A DNA stretch of 64,000 bases. It comes from Bdellovibrio sp. NC01 (GTDB lineage: Bacteria; Bdellovibrionota; Bdellovibrionia; Bdellovibrionales; Bdellovibrionaceae). This document shows positions 34,142 to 42,337 of the stretch, piece by piece. The notes under the pieces were generated by a model, which saw only the letters and a list, made by a program, of their open reading frames with translations, ran no database searches and was not told the DNA's origin. The stretch spans positions 496,001-560,000 of the forward strand of contig NZ_CP030034.1 of assembly GCF_006874625.1 (NCBI RefSeq), in the 5' to 3' direction. Both the position numbers and the translations under genes were made by a program. Within the stretch, counting starts at the first letter, position 1. Every line of letters starts with the position of its first letter.

Positions 34142-34627
34142 ATGGCTTTGAGAGACGATAAACTTCAAGAACTCATTCGATCCCTTCGCGACCAAAAACT
34201 CACAGTGGGTTTTGCGGAAAGTTGTACTGGAGGTGCACTTTCTAGTTTTCTAACAGAGCAAGCAGGCGTGTCCGACATATTTCTAGGCTCTGTGGTTTCT
34301 TACTCTAACGAGGCGAAGGTGGATCTTCTGGGGGTCCGTCGAGACACTCTCATGCAAGAGGGTGCGGTGAGCGAGTCAGTCGCTCGTCAAATGGCGCACG
34401 GAGTGCGTCGCCAGCTGAAAACAGATTGGTCTGTGGCAATCACAGGCATCGCAGGTCCGAGTGGTGGAACGCCAACGAAACCTGTGGGCACTGTATGTAT
34501 TGCTATTGCTGGGCCTGACTTTGAAGACTCACGAAAAGAGTTATTTTCGGGAGATCGCAAAGGCATTCAACAGGCTTCAGTCGACTATTCTGTGAATTGG
34601 CTGTGTGAAATTCTCGGCAAGAAATAG
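34142..34627 (+). CDS. cinA: CinA C-terminal-type nicotinamide-nucleotide amidase
   Basis: 161 residues: only the C-terminal (PncC) half of CinA, with FAESCTGGALSSFL, GSVVSYSNEAKVDLLGV, VAITGIAGPSGGTPTKPVGTV. The enzyme deamidates NMN to nicotinate mononucleotide for NAD salvage. The N-terminal MoaB-like half of long CinA proteins is absent. It lies two bases after pgpA, with recA next. Confidence 0.92.
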   Translation: MALRDDKLQELIRSLRDQKLTVGFAESCTGGALSSFLTEQAGVSDIFLGSVVSYSNEAKVDLLGVRRDTLMQEGAVSESVARQMAHGVRRQLKTDWSVAITGIAGPSGGTPTKPVGTVCIAIAGPDFEDSRKELFSGDRKGIQQASVDYSVNWLCEILGKK

Positions 34628-34668
34628 TAAGGCAGCCCCCGCTGCTAATTTTTAACAATAAGATGGTG

Positions 34669-34686
34669 TTGTGGCAGGTGCCACAA
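34669..34686. promoter_or_regulatory. Perfect inverted repeat in the recA leader
   Basis: TTGTGGCA-GG-TGCCACAA, 14 bases before the recA ATG and just before the GAGGG ribosome site. It may be an operator or an RNA hairpin. The upstream GCAGC-CCCC-GCTGC (34632-34645) followed by TAATTTTT may be a weak terminator for cinA. Confidence 0.45.
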
Positions 34687-34700
34687 GAGAGGGAACACAG

Positions 34701-35828
34701 ATGGCAAACGCTACTGTAGACAGCAAAGCAAATTCAGAAAAATCAAAAGCCTTGGAATTGGCAGTTTCGACTATCGAAAAGCAATTCGGTAAAGGTTCTA
34801 TCATGCGTTTGGGCGCTAACGAGTCTTTGGTTAAAGACGTTGAAGCGATCAGCACTGGTGCATTGAGCTTGGATATCGCTCTTGGTATCGGTGGTCTTCC
34901 TAAAGGTCGTATTGTAGAAATCTACGGACCTGAATCTTCTGGTAAAACAACTCTGTGCTTGTCAGTTATTGCTCAAGCTCAGAAAAAAGGTGGCACTGTT
35001 GCATTCGTAGATGCTGAGCACGCTTTGGACGTAAACTACGCTCGTAAATTGGGTGTGAACACTGAAGATCTTTTGATCTCTCAACCAGACACTGGTGAAC
35101 AAGCTTTGGAAATCACTGAAACTCTTGTTCGCTCTGGCGCGATCGACGTATTGGTTGTCGACTCTGTAGCGGCTTTGGTTCCTCGTGCAGAGATCGAAGG
35201 CGACATGGGTGATTCTCACGTAGGTCTTCAAGCTCGTTTGATGTCTCAAGCTCTTCGTAAATTGACTGCGGCGATCAACCGTTCAAACACTCTAGTTATC
35301 TTCATCAATCAAATCCGTATGAAAATCGGTGTGATGTTCGGTAACCCAGAAACAACAACTGGTGGTAACGCGTTGAAATTCTACTCTTCAGTTCGTTTGG
35401 ATGTACGCCGTGTTGGCGCGATCAAAAATGGCGAAGATGTGACTGGTAACCGTACTGCAGTTAAAGTTGTGAAAAACAAAATGGCTCCTCCGTTCACTAA
35501 AGTTGAATTCGACTTGATGTACGGTGAAGGTATTTCTGAAGAAGGTGACTTGCTAGATCTAGCAGTAACTGCAAACTTCGTTGAAAAATCTGGTGCTTGG
35601 TTCTCTATCAATGGTGAGCGCATGGGCCAAGGCCGCGATGCTGCGAAAACATTCTTGAAAGAACACCCAGAATACATGACTGAACTTCGCTCTAAAATCT
35701 TGGCAGCGAACGGCATCGGTAAACTTTTGGTAGACGCTGAAGGCAACGCCGGCGAAGACCACGAAGGTACAGAGCCAGTTGAAGCTGAAGAAGCTGCTCC
35801 TAAGAAAGCGAAAAAAGGTAAGCACTAA
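34701..35828 (+). CDS. recA: Recombinase RecA
   Basis: 375 residues. Walker [10 protein letters not shown], Walker [13 protein letters not shown]-binding loops [20 protein letters not shown] and [22 protein letters not shown]-terminal acidic then basic tail ([13 protein letters not shown]) is longer than in E. coli RecA. The start at 34701 has GAGGGAAC; the upstream in-frame ATG/GTG positions overlap the palindrome. It forms filaments on single-stranded DNA and drives recombination and LexA cleavage. No TTAC-type SOS box is seen upstream. Confidence 0.98.
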   Translation: MANATVDSKANSEKSKALELAVSTIEKQFGKGSIMRLGANESLVKDVEAISTGALSLDIALGIGGLPKGRIVEIYGPESSGKTTLCLSVIAQAQKKGGTVAFVDAEHALDVNYARKLGVNTEDLLISQPDTGEQALEITETLVRSGAIDVLVVDSVAALVPRAEIEGDMGDSHVGLQARLMSQALRKLTAAINRSNTLVIFINQIRMKIGVMFGNPETTTGGNALKFYSSVRLDVRRVGAIKNGEDVTGNRTAVKVVKNKMAPPFTKVEFDLMYGEGISEEGDLLDLAVTANFVEKSGAWFSINGERMGQGRDAAKTFLKEHPEYMTELRSKILAANGIGKLLVDAEGNAGEDHEGTEPVEAEEAAPKKAKKGKH

Positions 35829-35851
35829 CCGCAGACGCGGGCAGTGCCGGA

Positions 35852-35884
35852 GCGACGGTAGTCGCGCAGGCTGGAGCAACTCCA
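35852..35884 (+). other. Two small hairpins in the recA 3' region
   Basis: GCGAC-GGTA-GTCGC (35852-35865) and TGGAG-CAA-CTCCA (35872-35884) before the terminator. They may stabilise the mRNA end; nothing in this stretch looks coding. Confidence 0.4.
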
Positions 35885-35920
35885 TCCAAACAAGCACTGA
35901 AACATAAGCTTTTAAAATTA

Positions 35921-35952
35921 AAAACCCGCGCAGAAATGTGCGGGTTTTTTTA
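35921..35952 (+). terminator. Terminator of recA
   Basis: AAACCCGC-CA / GAAA / TG-GCGGGTTT followed by a T-run. The 35829-36247 stretch without large genes holds this, the recA 3' hairpins and the small-ORF unit at 36030-36218. Confidence 0.9.
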
Positions 35953-36029
35953 TTCTCATTTACCTGCTACTTAAGCGAAATCCAAACGTCTTCAAATAAA
36001 GAACTAACAATTCAGTCATCTCTTAATGC

Positions 36030-36060
36030 TATAATTTTCGAAGATACACGAAGTATCTTC
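36030..36060 (+). promoter_or_regulatory. TATAAT box followed by a perfect inverted repeat
   Basis: Exact TATAAT at 36030-36035 with no clear -35. Four bases after it lies GAAGATAC-ACGAA-GTATCTTC (36040-36060), where the transcript would begin. This may be an operator over the start site or a 5' hairpin of the RNA. Confidence 0.5.
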
Positions 36061-36099
36061 TGCTGGTTGAGTTTCAGCTGGCGCATATAAAGGGATTTT

Positions 36100-36186
36100 A
36101 TGCTGAATGAATCAACTCTGGTGATGCCAGAGTGCCTTCTGGCTGTGAGTGAAGACGACGATCGTTTTATTCATTGGCCGTGGTAA
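36100..36186 (+). CDS. Candidate 28-residue small protein
   Basis: ATG preceded by AAAGGG at five bases, then 28 codons starting MLNESTLVMPECLL and ending DDDRFIHWPW, stop TAA. The terminator begins directly at the stop. It is acidic with an aromatic end and a single Cys. Within it, ACTCTGG-TGATG-CCAGAGT (36115-36133) is a perfect hairpin, and CCAGA can alternatively pair with TCTGG at 36136-36140, so the unit could be a structured small RNA instead of, or as well as, a coding mRNA. No homologue recognised. Confidence 0.45.
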   Translation: MLNESTLVMPECLLAVSEDDDRFIHWPW

Positions 36187-36218
36187 GAAAAAACCCGTTC
36201 TTGTGAAACGGGTTTTTT
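36187..36218 (+). terminator. Terminator of the small-ORF unit
   Basis: AAACCCGTT / CTTGTGA / AACGGGTTT with six T. It also separates the unit from the convergent metalloprotease gene. Confidence 0.88.
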
Positions 36219-36247
36219 AAAAGTTTTAATTTTGTGGCTGCCTTCGC

Positions 36248-37837
36248 TTAGAAAAAGATGCCAAGTTTTTCTTTGAAGTTATCGGCTGTGACTCTTCTTT
36301 CGCCGCTGTCTAAGTATTGGCGGCAAATTCTTTTATTCAATTTTTGAACTGCGAAATAGATTTGGAATTTTTCAACACCAAGTTCTTTTGCTTGAGCTTC
36401 TGTTGCTTTGTAATCAAACGCGTGATCGCAGTCTTTCGATTGCACAGCCTCTTGGAAGGCCTTCATGTGCGGCTTTTCAACTTTTGCGACAAGGTCTTTT
36501 AAGTTGCTGACCCCGGCGCGCTCAACAGCAGGGAAGCGTACGCGCGCGTATTCTATGCTGTTGTATAATGCCAAGGGGTTGTTGCCTTGTTCGTGAGTCA
36601 TACCTTTTTGATTCAGCACTTCTTTTGCAGCCTCAATGCTTAAGCAAGACAAGAAACCCGATTTCAAACTTGGCTCTTCTAACATTTTTAAGTTTTGATT
36701 AAAGCAGCTGCCTGAAATTTTAGTAACGAACTTTGCATCAGCCTTACCGTCGAACGCCAAGAAATCTTTTTCATAAGGTGATTGTTTGTAATCAGGGCAC
36801 GCGCCTGTGAATTCGATGCCGCCGTAAACAACATCTTTCACGAATTTATACTTTTCAGCGCTGACTTGTTTCAAACGTTGGGGAGCGTAACGATAAGCAG
36901 AGACACTCTCTGCGAAATCTTCGAACGGATTTGTTTTCGCATAGATCGAAACGGATTTTGAACCGGGGTGCAGGCGCCAGTCCAAGTCGTGTTTGGATTG
37001 ACCTTTTTTAGCTTCGCTAGATTCCCAGCCAGAAACGCGCAACCACTCTGGTGATACGTCCATGGAATTTGAATGCAGGGCTGCCCAGTTGTGACCAAAT
37101 TCGTGATAGATCGAATATTGGCGCACGGGTTGTGTTTCATTGTTCCACACATCGAAGACTTCGATGCTGGCGTTCGCTATGGTGCCTTCGCCGTTTGCGT
37201 AACCATAGCCGCGCTTAAAGTGTGTCATCTTTTGATTTAGATCAAGTGGCAATAAGAACGAAGGAACTGCTTCGATCGCTTTCATGACGTCGCGGATTTC
37301 TGAAGCTTTCCATTTGTCGGCGTTGCCCCACACGAGGTGTGAGAGATTCAAATCGTACTCGGTTAGGAGTAAAAGAATCAGTGGGCCTTCTTCTTGCCCG
37401 AAAATTCTTTGCACAGCACACAGAACTTTCGTGCAACCACGAGCTTCACCGAAAGCTTTCTTCACTTGGTCTTCTTTGTAGTTCACGTTTGCAAAATAAG
37501 ATGCAGGGCCTGTCGGCAAAGTCACAAGCTGCATGAAGCGATAGATCAGCTCAGGATGCTCATCTTCGAAGCGAATGCCGGCAACTTCATACACAGCAGG
37601 AAGTTCGACGTTAGAAAGATCAGAATATTTTTTCAGGAAGTTCTGTACGTTGTTGCGACGAACGTGATCTTGGTTCACGCAACGTGGATTTGCCATTTCT
37701 TCTTCAGTCGCAGAATGAAACGGCGCCTGTGCTGGCTCCCTCGACGTTGGTCCATGAGTGAAAATGCGATCCGCATCGTAGTAAAGCGGAAACGAAAACG
37801 TCACAACTAAGAAAGCAAATACGACGAACTTAAACAT
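36248..37837 (-). CDS. Secreted zinc metalloprotease (gluzincin-like)
   Basis: 529 residues. N-terminal signal or anchor (about 1-20, FVVFAFLVVTFSFPLYY). HEFGHNWAALH at about residue 243 is an HExxH zinc site, and the later NPFEDFAESVSAY supplies the Glu expected as third ligand, so the catalytic set is complete. Eight or more Cys, including CTKVLCAVQ. The substrate is unknown; in a predator, prey-wall or protein digestion is plausible. The AGGAG ribosome site sits in one arm of a perfect 12-base inverted repeat (37840-37879), suggesting translational control. The lipoprotein gene upstream (37895) may share its transcript. Confidence 0.8.
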   Translation of the reverse strand: MFKFVVFAFLVVTFSFPLYYDADRIFTHGPTSREPAQAPFHSATEEEMANPRCVNQDHVRRNNVQNFLKKYSDLSNVELPAVYEVAGIRFEDEHPELIYRFMQLVTLPTGPASYFANVNYKEDQVKKAFGEARGCTKVLCAVQRIFGQEEGPLILLLLTEYDLNLSHLVWGNADKWKASEIRDVMKAIEAVPSFLLPLDLNQKMTHFKRGYGYANGEGTIANASIEVFDVWNNETQPVRQYSIYHEFGHNWAALHSNSMDVSPEWLRVSGWESSEAKKGQSKHDLDWRLHPGSKSVSIYAKTNPFEDFAESVSAYRYAPQRLKQVSAEKYKFVKDVVYGGIEFTGACPDYKQSPYEKDFLAFDGKADAKFVTKISGSCFNQNLKMLEEPSLKSGFLSCLSIEAAKEVLNQKGMTHEQGNNPLALYNSIEYARVRFPAVERAGVSNLKDLVAKVEKPHMKAFQEAVQSKDCDHAFDYKATEAQAKELGVEKFQIYFAVQKLNKRICRQYLDSGERRVTADNFKEKLGIFF

Positions 37838-37839
37838 GC

Positions 37840-37879
37840 AAACTCCTGAAGCACCTACATCGGTTAACTTCAGGAGTTT
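37840..37879 (-). promoter_or_regulatory. Hairpin that would sequester the ribosome site of the metalloprotease
   Basis: Perfect 12-base inverted repeat AAACTCCTGAAG / 16-base loop / CTTCAGGAGTTT. On the minus-strand mRNA the second arm contains AGGAG five bases before the ATG at 37837. No U-run follows, so it is not a standard terminator. Confidence 0.65.
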
Positions 37880-37894
37880 CTTAATGATTTATCT

Positions 37895-38728
37895 TTAGTT
37901 GTTTACTGGATGGTCCCAGTCAGGATAGTCGTCGATGTCGATACCATTTTCGACGTTTTCGTCTTTTAAAATGATCTTGATTTGATGGGTTGTTTCACCC
38001 CATAGGTTTTCGCAGTATACGTAATAATCAACCCAGTTTGAGCCATTCGTTCCGCCAATTCTAGCGCCGTTACCCGCAGCAACAGTTTTGTATTTGCCGG
38101 TTCCAGCTGCAGAATCACCGTCTGAAAGGTCGTTCGTCATCATCAAGTTAGATCTTCCATCATAAGTGCGAATAGAATTACTTGATCCAAGTTTAAAATC
38201 TGAAGACAGGGCTACGGCACTCATAAAGTATAGGCCGGTATCGTTCGGAAACGTGGTCACTAATTGTGGGGCCGCTCCTCCAAAGCACTCTTTCGGTGTG
38301 CCAACCGTTTTCGAACAGTCATATGTTGCGGCATTATGAGTATTTTGTATGAATCCTGCAACTTCACTTCGTTGGTAGAAGTAAGGCTGAAAGTGCACGA
38401 TCGGGCAAGAAATTGCGTCAGTAGTGCCAACCGTAAACTGAACATGTGAGTAAAATAATTTCGCCTCAGGCACGCTAAGTGTACATGTTGTGAAATAAGA
38501 TCCGTATTTTTCTAAATAGCATGCTTGATGAAAAGTATAGGGATCTGTATCGCTCAGACCTTCCCAGTGAAGGCTTAGCTTCAAATACAACGGAGTGTCT
38601 GATGTGACCCCATCGACCAGGGTTATTGGAGTTTCAGAGCTTGTCGCAAGCTTCTCTTCACCAGAGCAGTTAGCAAGTACAAGGACGGTCACGCAGCTAA
38701 ACAGAATTAGTTTTATAAACTTAGTCAT
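37895..38728 (-). CDS. Lipoprotein, hypothetical
   Basis: 277 residues. Lipobox LVLANC (Cys at about 21) after a basic start and hydrophobic segment. The mature protein has about seven Cys (HQACYLEKY, TTCTLSV, ISCPIVHF, YDCSKTV, KECFGG, YCENLWGE) and many aromatic and Thr/Ser residues. No family recognised. ATG without a clear Shine-Dalgarno. It lies 57 bases before the metalloprotease start on the same strand, with only the hairpin between. Confidence 0.75.
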   Translation of the reverse strand: MTKFIKLILFSCVTVLVLANCSGEEKLATSSETPITLVDGVTSDTPLYLKLSLHWEGLSDTDPYTFHQACYLEKYGSYFTTCTLSVPEAKLFYSHVQFTVGTTDAISCPIVHFQPYFYQRSEVAGFIQNTHNAATYDCSKTVGTPKECFGGAAPQLVTTFPNDTGLYFMSAVALSSDFKLGSSNSIRTYDGRSNLMMTNDLSDGDSAAGTGKYKTVAAGNGARIGGTNGSNWVDYYVYCENLWGETTHQIKIILKDENVENGIDIDDYPDWDHPVNN

Positions 38729-38761
38729 GTATATAGTGTCGTCAAGGGGGTTTGTTCTTGT

Positions 38762-38813
38762 AAGTCCAGCTTCGCATCATTAACAATAATTTGTTTGATG
38801 CTTAGCTGGGCTT
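38762..38813. repeat. 18-base imperfect inverted repeat
   Basis: AAGTCCAGCTTCGCATCA / 16 bases / TGATGCTTAGCTGGGCTT, 15 of 18 positions pairing. It lies downstream of the SDR gene and upstream of the lipoprotein gene on the minus strand; it may be a weak terminator or a processed hairpin. Confidence 0.5.
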
Positions 38814-38844
38814 TAACAGAACGTCTAGAATATTGCAGACACGG

Positions 38845-39729
38845 TTACATGGGTTCGCCGCCCATTTCTGGAAGGATCGCGCCGCTGATGTAGCTTGAGT
38901 CGGCGTCGGACGCAAGGAAGACGTACGCGGGAGCGATTTCTTCTGGCTGGGCGGGGCGCTTGATTGGTTGGTTGCTGCCGAATTCAGAGATGCGCTCTTT
39001 GGTTGTGCCTTCGTCAGAAGGATTCAACGGTGTCCACACAGGGCCCGGTGCCACCGCGTTGACGCGAATTCCTTTTTCAATCAACTGCTGCGCCAAACTT
39101 TTTGTAAACGTGTTGATCGCACCCTTCGTTGAAGCGTAGTCCAACAAATCTTTCGGTGCGCGTGTTGCGGTTTCGGAACTTGTCGCGATGATCGCTGATC
39201 CCGGCTTCATATGCGGAATCGCCGCCTTCGCTAAATGAAAGTAAGCAAAAATGTTGGTGCGATATGTTCGTTCAAACTCTTCGGAAGTAATATCTGCGAT
39301 ATCGCTCTTACGCATTTGATGGGCGGCATTGCTGACTAAAATATCAATCCCGCCAAGTTGATCCAAGGTTTCTTCGACGGCTTTCTGACAAAACTTTTCG
39401 TCGGTCAAATCACCTTCAATCAAAATGCATTTGCGATCGAACGCCTCAACGTCGATTTTGGTTTCTTCAGCGTCTTCACGCTCTACCGGCAAAAAAGTAA
39501 TCGCAACGTCAGCACCTTCACGGGCATAAAGCAGTGCGACCGCGCGACCGATGCCGGAATCTCCGCCCGTGATGAGGGCTTTCTTGCCTTGCAACTTCCC
39601 TGCTTCTTTGTAAAGAGGTGCTTCGAATTTGGGACGCAAATCCATCTCTGCTTCAACACCTGGTGATTTCATTTGTTGTTTCGGAAAAGGTGGCTTTGGT
39701 TCGTTTTGAATTTGTGAATGCTCAGGCAT
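38845..39729 (-). CDS. Short-chain dehydrogenase/reductase (YghA-like)
   Basis: 294 residues. Pro-rich N-terminal extension (KPPFPKQQM), NAD-binding ALITGGDSGIGRAVA, catalytic Ser in IIATSSET, Tyr and Lys in DYASTKGA, and VAPGPVWTPL. This subgroup (YghA and Bacillus general-stress oxidoreductases) reduces or oxidises small alcohols or aldehydes; the substrate is unknown. AAGGAGG precedes the ATG at 39729, favouring it over the in-frame start at 39759. It stands alone; 39730-39981 holds no gene I can see. Confidence 0.93.
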   Translation of the reverse strand: MPEHSQIQNEPKPPFPKQQMKSPGVEAEMDLRPKFEAPLYKEAGKLQGKKALITGGDSGIGRAVALLYAREGADVAITFLPVEREDAEETKIDVEAFDRKCILIEGDLTDEKFCQKAVEETLDQLGGIDILVSNAAHQMRKSDIADITSEEFERTYRTNIFAYFHLAKAAIPHMKPGSAIIATSSETATRAPKDLLDYASTKGAINTFTKSLAQQLIEKGIRVNAVAPGPVWTPLNPSDEGTTKERISEFGSNQPIKRPAQPEEIAPAYVFLASDADSSYISGAILPEMGGEPM

Positions 39730-39981
39730 GAAAGACCTCCTTGATCTGCTCATTTTCACTCATACAAGAGAGTGAAATAAGCGGGGAGTTCAGCACTGCA
39801 TGAATACAAAAAAATCACTGCGCAATCGCAGAATCAACCGGAACAGAATTACCAAAAAAACTGTGGCTAGGTCTGTAGAGGGTCACCTGTCTAAGTCTTG
39901 AACACGTGAATGCTTATTAGTCACAGCTGAGGGTGGATTCAGTCTTGCTTTGTTAGGCACACGTTGAAGAAAGGACCTGTT

Positions 39982-41022
39982 ATGAAGATGTCGAAAGTGA
40001 TCTTGGCACTTGCGTGTACGCTATCTTTGGAATCTTTGGCGGTGGCTAAACAAGTGGATAATTCGGAAGCTGCAAGCTGCGGAACCATTGACGTACGTGA
40101 TGGCATGCAAGGCGATCTTAAGAAGCATTTCCAGACACCTGTGAATCAGGGCAGTGTTGGTTGGTGTTACGGCTATGCCGCCTCTGACGTCCTTTCACAA
40201 AAAGTGGGTCAACCGGTTTCAGCGGTTCATACCTCTGCTTATTATCAAACACAAATTGGAACTCTAGGCCGTTGGGGTCGCTCGATTCTTTACGGAGCTG
40301 ACGGTGAAACTACAGGCGGCTTCATTGGTGCGGCGCTTGATGAAATGAAAGAACTTGGTATGGCATGCACAACTCGTGGTGTAACAAGCCAAGGTGTTTT
40401 TCCTTACGAGCTGACTCCTGGTTACGTATCTCGTGGCGATACGGCTTTCTTTATTGATGGCATTTCAAAAATCCAAAACAACACATGTGATTCATACTGT
40501 GAACAGAAGATGAGTTATATGGTGAAACACTTCACGCCGAACTTAACAATGAGCCAATTGATTTCTTACGTACGTTCGAATTCACAGCTTAAGATCGATC
40601 AGTTGTTGTTCAATATCGTAGATGCTTCTTGTGGCAACAATAAGGTGCGCGTGTATCCATGGTTGAAAGTTCAATCTGGTGTCGAGCAACCGCAACCGAA
40701 TACAAAAAATTACGTAGGCATTGATGAGACGAGAACATTTATCTACAAATTGAACAAAGCTCTTGAGAGAGGCAAAGTTGTTGGTCTTGAATACAACGCA
40801 AAATACATCACAGAAGTGGGCGGCGTATTCGGTGGCTTCCACGCATCGACTGTAATTGGTCGTAAGATGATCAACGGTCAATGTTACTACAACGTTCGTA
40901 ACTCTTGGGGCAAGACGTGCAGCTATAAACCGGGTATCATCTGCTCGCCAGATGATGGTAGTTACTGGGTTCAAAAGGATACGATGAGATTGATGTCCAC
41001 GAAGATCGTTTACGTAGACTAA
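39982..41022 (+). CDS. Secreted papain-like (C1) cysteine protease
   Basis: 346 residues. Signal peptide (about 1-22, ending LAVAKQ), mature papain fold with catalytic Cys in TPVNQGSVGWCYGYAASD, catalytic His in GGFHASTVIG and Asn in NVRNSWG, in the proper order. Gln of the oxyanion hole is the QG before WC. About ten Cys. No long inhibitory propeptide is present. A TTG at 39964 is in frame, but the ATG at 39982 has AAAGGA at good spacing. Likely digests protein outside the cytoplasm. Confidence 0.88.
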   Translation: MKMSKVILALACTLSLESLAVAKQVDNSEAASCGTIDVRDGMQGDLKKHFQTPVNQGSVGWCYGYAASDVLSQKVGQPVSAVHTSAYYQTQIGTLGRWGRSILYGADGETTGGFIGAALDEMKELGMACTTRGVTSQGVFPYELTPGYVSRGDTAFFIDGISKIQNNTCDSYCEQKMSYMVKHFTPNLTMSQLISYVRSNSQLKIDQLLFNIVDASCGNNKVRVYPWLKVQSGVEQPQPNTKNYVGIDETRTFIYKLNKALERGKVVGLEYNAKYITEVGGVFGGFHASTVIGRKMINGQCYYNVRNSWGKTCSYKPGIICSPDDGSYWVQKDTMRLMSTKIVYVD

Positions 41023-41044
41023 GAAAAAATCAAATCTAGAGAAT

Positions 41045-41079
41045 AAAAAAACCCGCTCTGTGAAGAAGCGGGTTTTTTA
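41045..41079. terminator. Bidirectional terminator
   Basis: AAAACCCGCT / 9-base loop / AGCGGGTTTT with A- and T-runs, between convergent genes. Confidence 0.88.
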
Positions 41080-41099
41080 TTTTTAACTTTGTCGTAGAA

Positions 41100-41645
41100 C
41101 TAGCGAGAGAAGCTGCCGTTCAGGTAATAAGGAGTTTGTTCCCAACGGCAAATTTGTTGCGGTGGAACGTTTGGTGGTGCGCCTGGGCTCCATTGGCAAA
41201 CTTGATTTTGACGAACTTCACGAAGCAACGACAAATTCAAACGCACACCTTTGTCTGTTTGTTTGAAGTCGATGTTCATTTCACGACCTTGAACCATCAA
41301 GCTGCATGCGCCCGCATTGAATGCGAACGTCGCACCACTTAAAGAGTAGTCGCCTTTGCTGCCTTTTAAATAAACTGTCGTCAAGTTGCCAAAGAATGAA
41401 TGGCAGTTGTTATTTAAGATATCGTCGCCAGCAGAGTTTCTGAAAGTCACAACCGGTTTGTTACCTTCAATTGTGATGACCAATTCACCAGCAACGCCGT
41501 TGAATTTTCCTGTGTAAACACCTTCAATTTTTTTCGCTTGAGAAATATAAGCGTCTGGAATTTTTCCGTCTTTGATGTCTACGGATTTACAACCAGCGAT
41601 TGCCAGCAAAAGCGCGCCAGCAGCAAGAACTCTTGAGAATTTCAT
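41100..41645 (-). CDS. Small lipoprotein, hypothetical
   Basis: 181 residues. Classical lipobox LLAIAGC (Cys at about 19). The mature part is a beta-rich domain (GVYTGKFNGVAGELVITIEGN, GDYSLSGATFAFNAG) resembling small META/lipocalin-like folds, with two Cys pairs, and a Pro-rich C-terminal tail (SPGAPPNVPPQQICRW). No family assigned. GGAGGC before the ATG. Confidence 0.78.
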   Translation of the reverse strand: MKFSRVLAAGALLLAIAGCKSVDIKDGKIPDAYISQAKKIEGVYTGKFNGVAGELVITIEGNKPVVTFRNSAGDDILNNNCHSFFGNLTTVYLKGSKGDYSLSGATFAFNAGACSLMVQGREMNIDFKQTDKGVRLNLSLLREVRQNQVCQWSPGAPPNVPPQQICRWEQTPYYLNGSFSR

Positions 41646-41700
41646 GATAAGCCTCCACTAATGCCCTGATCATAGGCACTAGCGGGGGCGGTATCAAACA

Positions 41701-42186
41701 TTAAGACAACGCTTTCTGCACGTCGTCTACGATATCTTTGGGCTCATCCTTAGGGGCATAACGTTTTAAAACTTTGCCATCCTTGCTAATTAAGAACTTA
41801 GTGAAGTTCCATTTAATCATCTCGATGCCAAAAATGCCCGGAGCAGACTCTTTAAGCCATTTGTACAATGGATCGGCGTCACTGCCGTTGACGTTGACTT
41901 TCGCCATGACGGGAAAGCTGACTCCGTAATTTAAACTACAGAATTGTTGGATCTCTTGATTGCTGCCTGGTTCTTGTGAACCGAACTGGTTGCAGGGAAA
42001 GCCCAAGATCATGAAGCCTTGGTCTTTGAATTTTTCGTACAACTCTTCCAAGCCTTTGTATTGTGGAGTAAAGCCGCACTTGCTTGCGACGTTAACAATC
42101 AGCACAGGTTTTCCCTGATATTTGTCTAAAGAGACTTCACTACCGTCAGCTGCTTTAACTTTAAATGATGAAAGGGTTTGGTCCAT
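41701..42186 (-). CDS. Glutathione peroxidase-family thiol peroxidase
   Basis: 161 residues. Peroxidatic Cys in NVASKCGFTPQY, Gln in GFPCNQFGSQEP (with a candidate resolving Cys) and Trp in KWNFTKFL: the complete GPx triad in the Cys form. Bacterial members usually use thioredoxin to reduce hydroperoxides. No signal peptide. GGAGC lies before the ATG. Confidence 0.95.
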   Translation of the reverse strand: MDQTLSSFKVKAADGSEVSLDKYQGKPVLIVNVASKCGFTPQYKGLEELYEKFKDQGFMILGFPCNQFGSQEPGSNQEIQQFCSLNYGVSFPVMAKVNVNGSDADPLYKWLKESAPGIFGIEMIKWNFTKFLISKDGKVLKRYAPKDEPKDIVDDVQKALS

Positions 42187-42302
42187 GCAAAGCTCCTGTT
42201 AAAAAAATGTATTATCACTGAGTTTTGTCAGGAAATTAACGAGATTCCTTTAATGACGATTAAAAAGCTGAAAGGCTTCTCATTGCAATACATTTTTGTG
42301 TT

Positions 42303-42328
42303 TAGACTCTCGCGTTCTAGACCGAAAA
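42303..42328 (+). promoter_or_regulatory. Sigma-28-like promoter of tandem-family copy 1
   Basis: TAGACTCT (5/8), 10 bases, ACCGAAAA (6/8). The -10 ends nine bases before the ATG at 42338, with no ribosome site between. Similar in form to the copy 3 element. Confidence 0.4.
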
Positions 42329-42337
42329 GTAGTTTGT

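Noticed and set aside
35829-36029. Possible c-di-GMP riboswitch upstream of the small-ORF unit
   Set aside because: No conserved GEMM-type core could be aligned; only simple hairpins and a terminator are seen.
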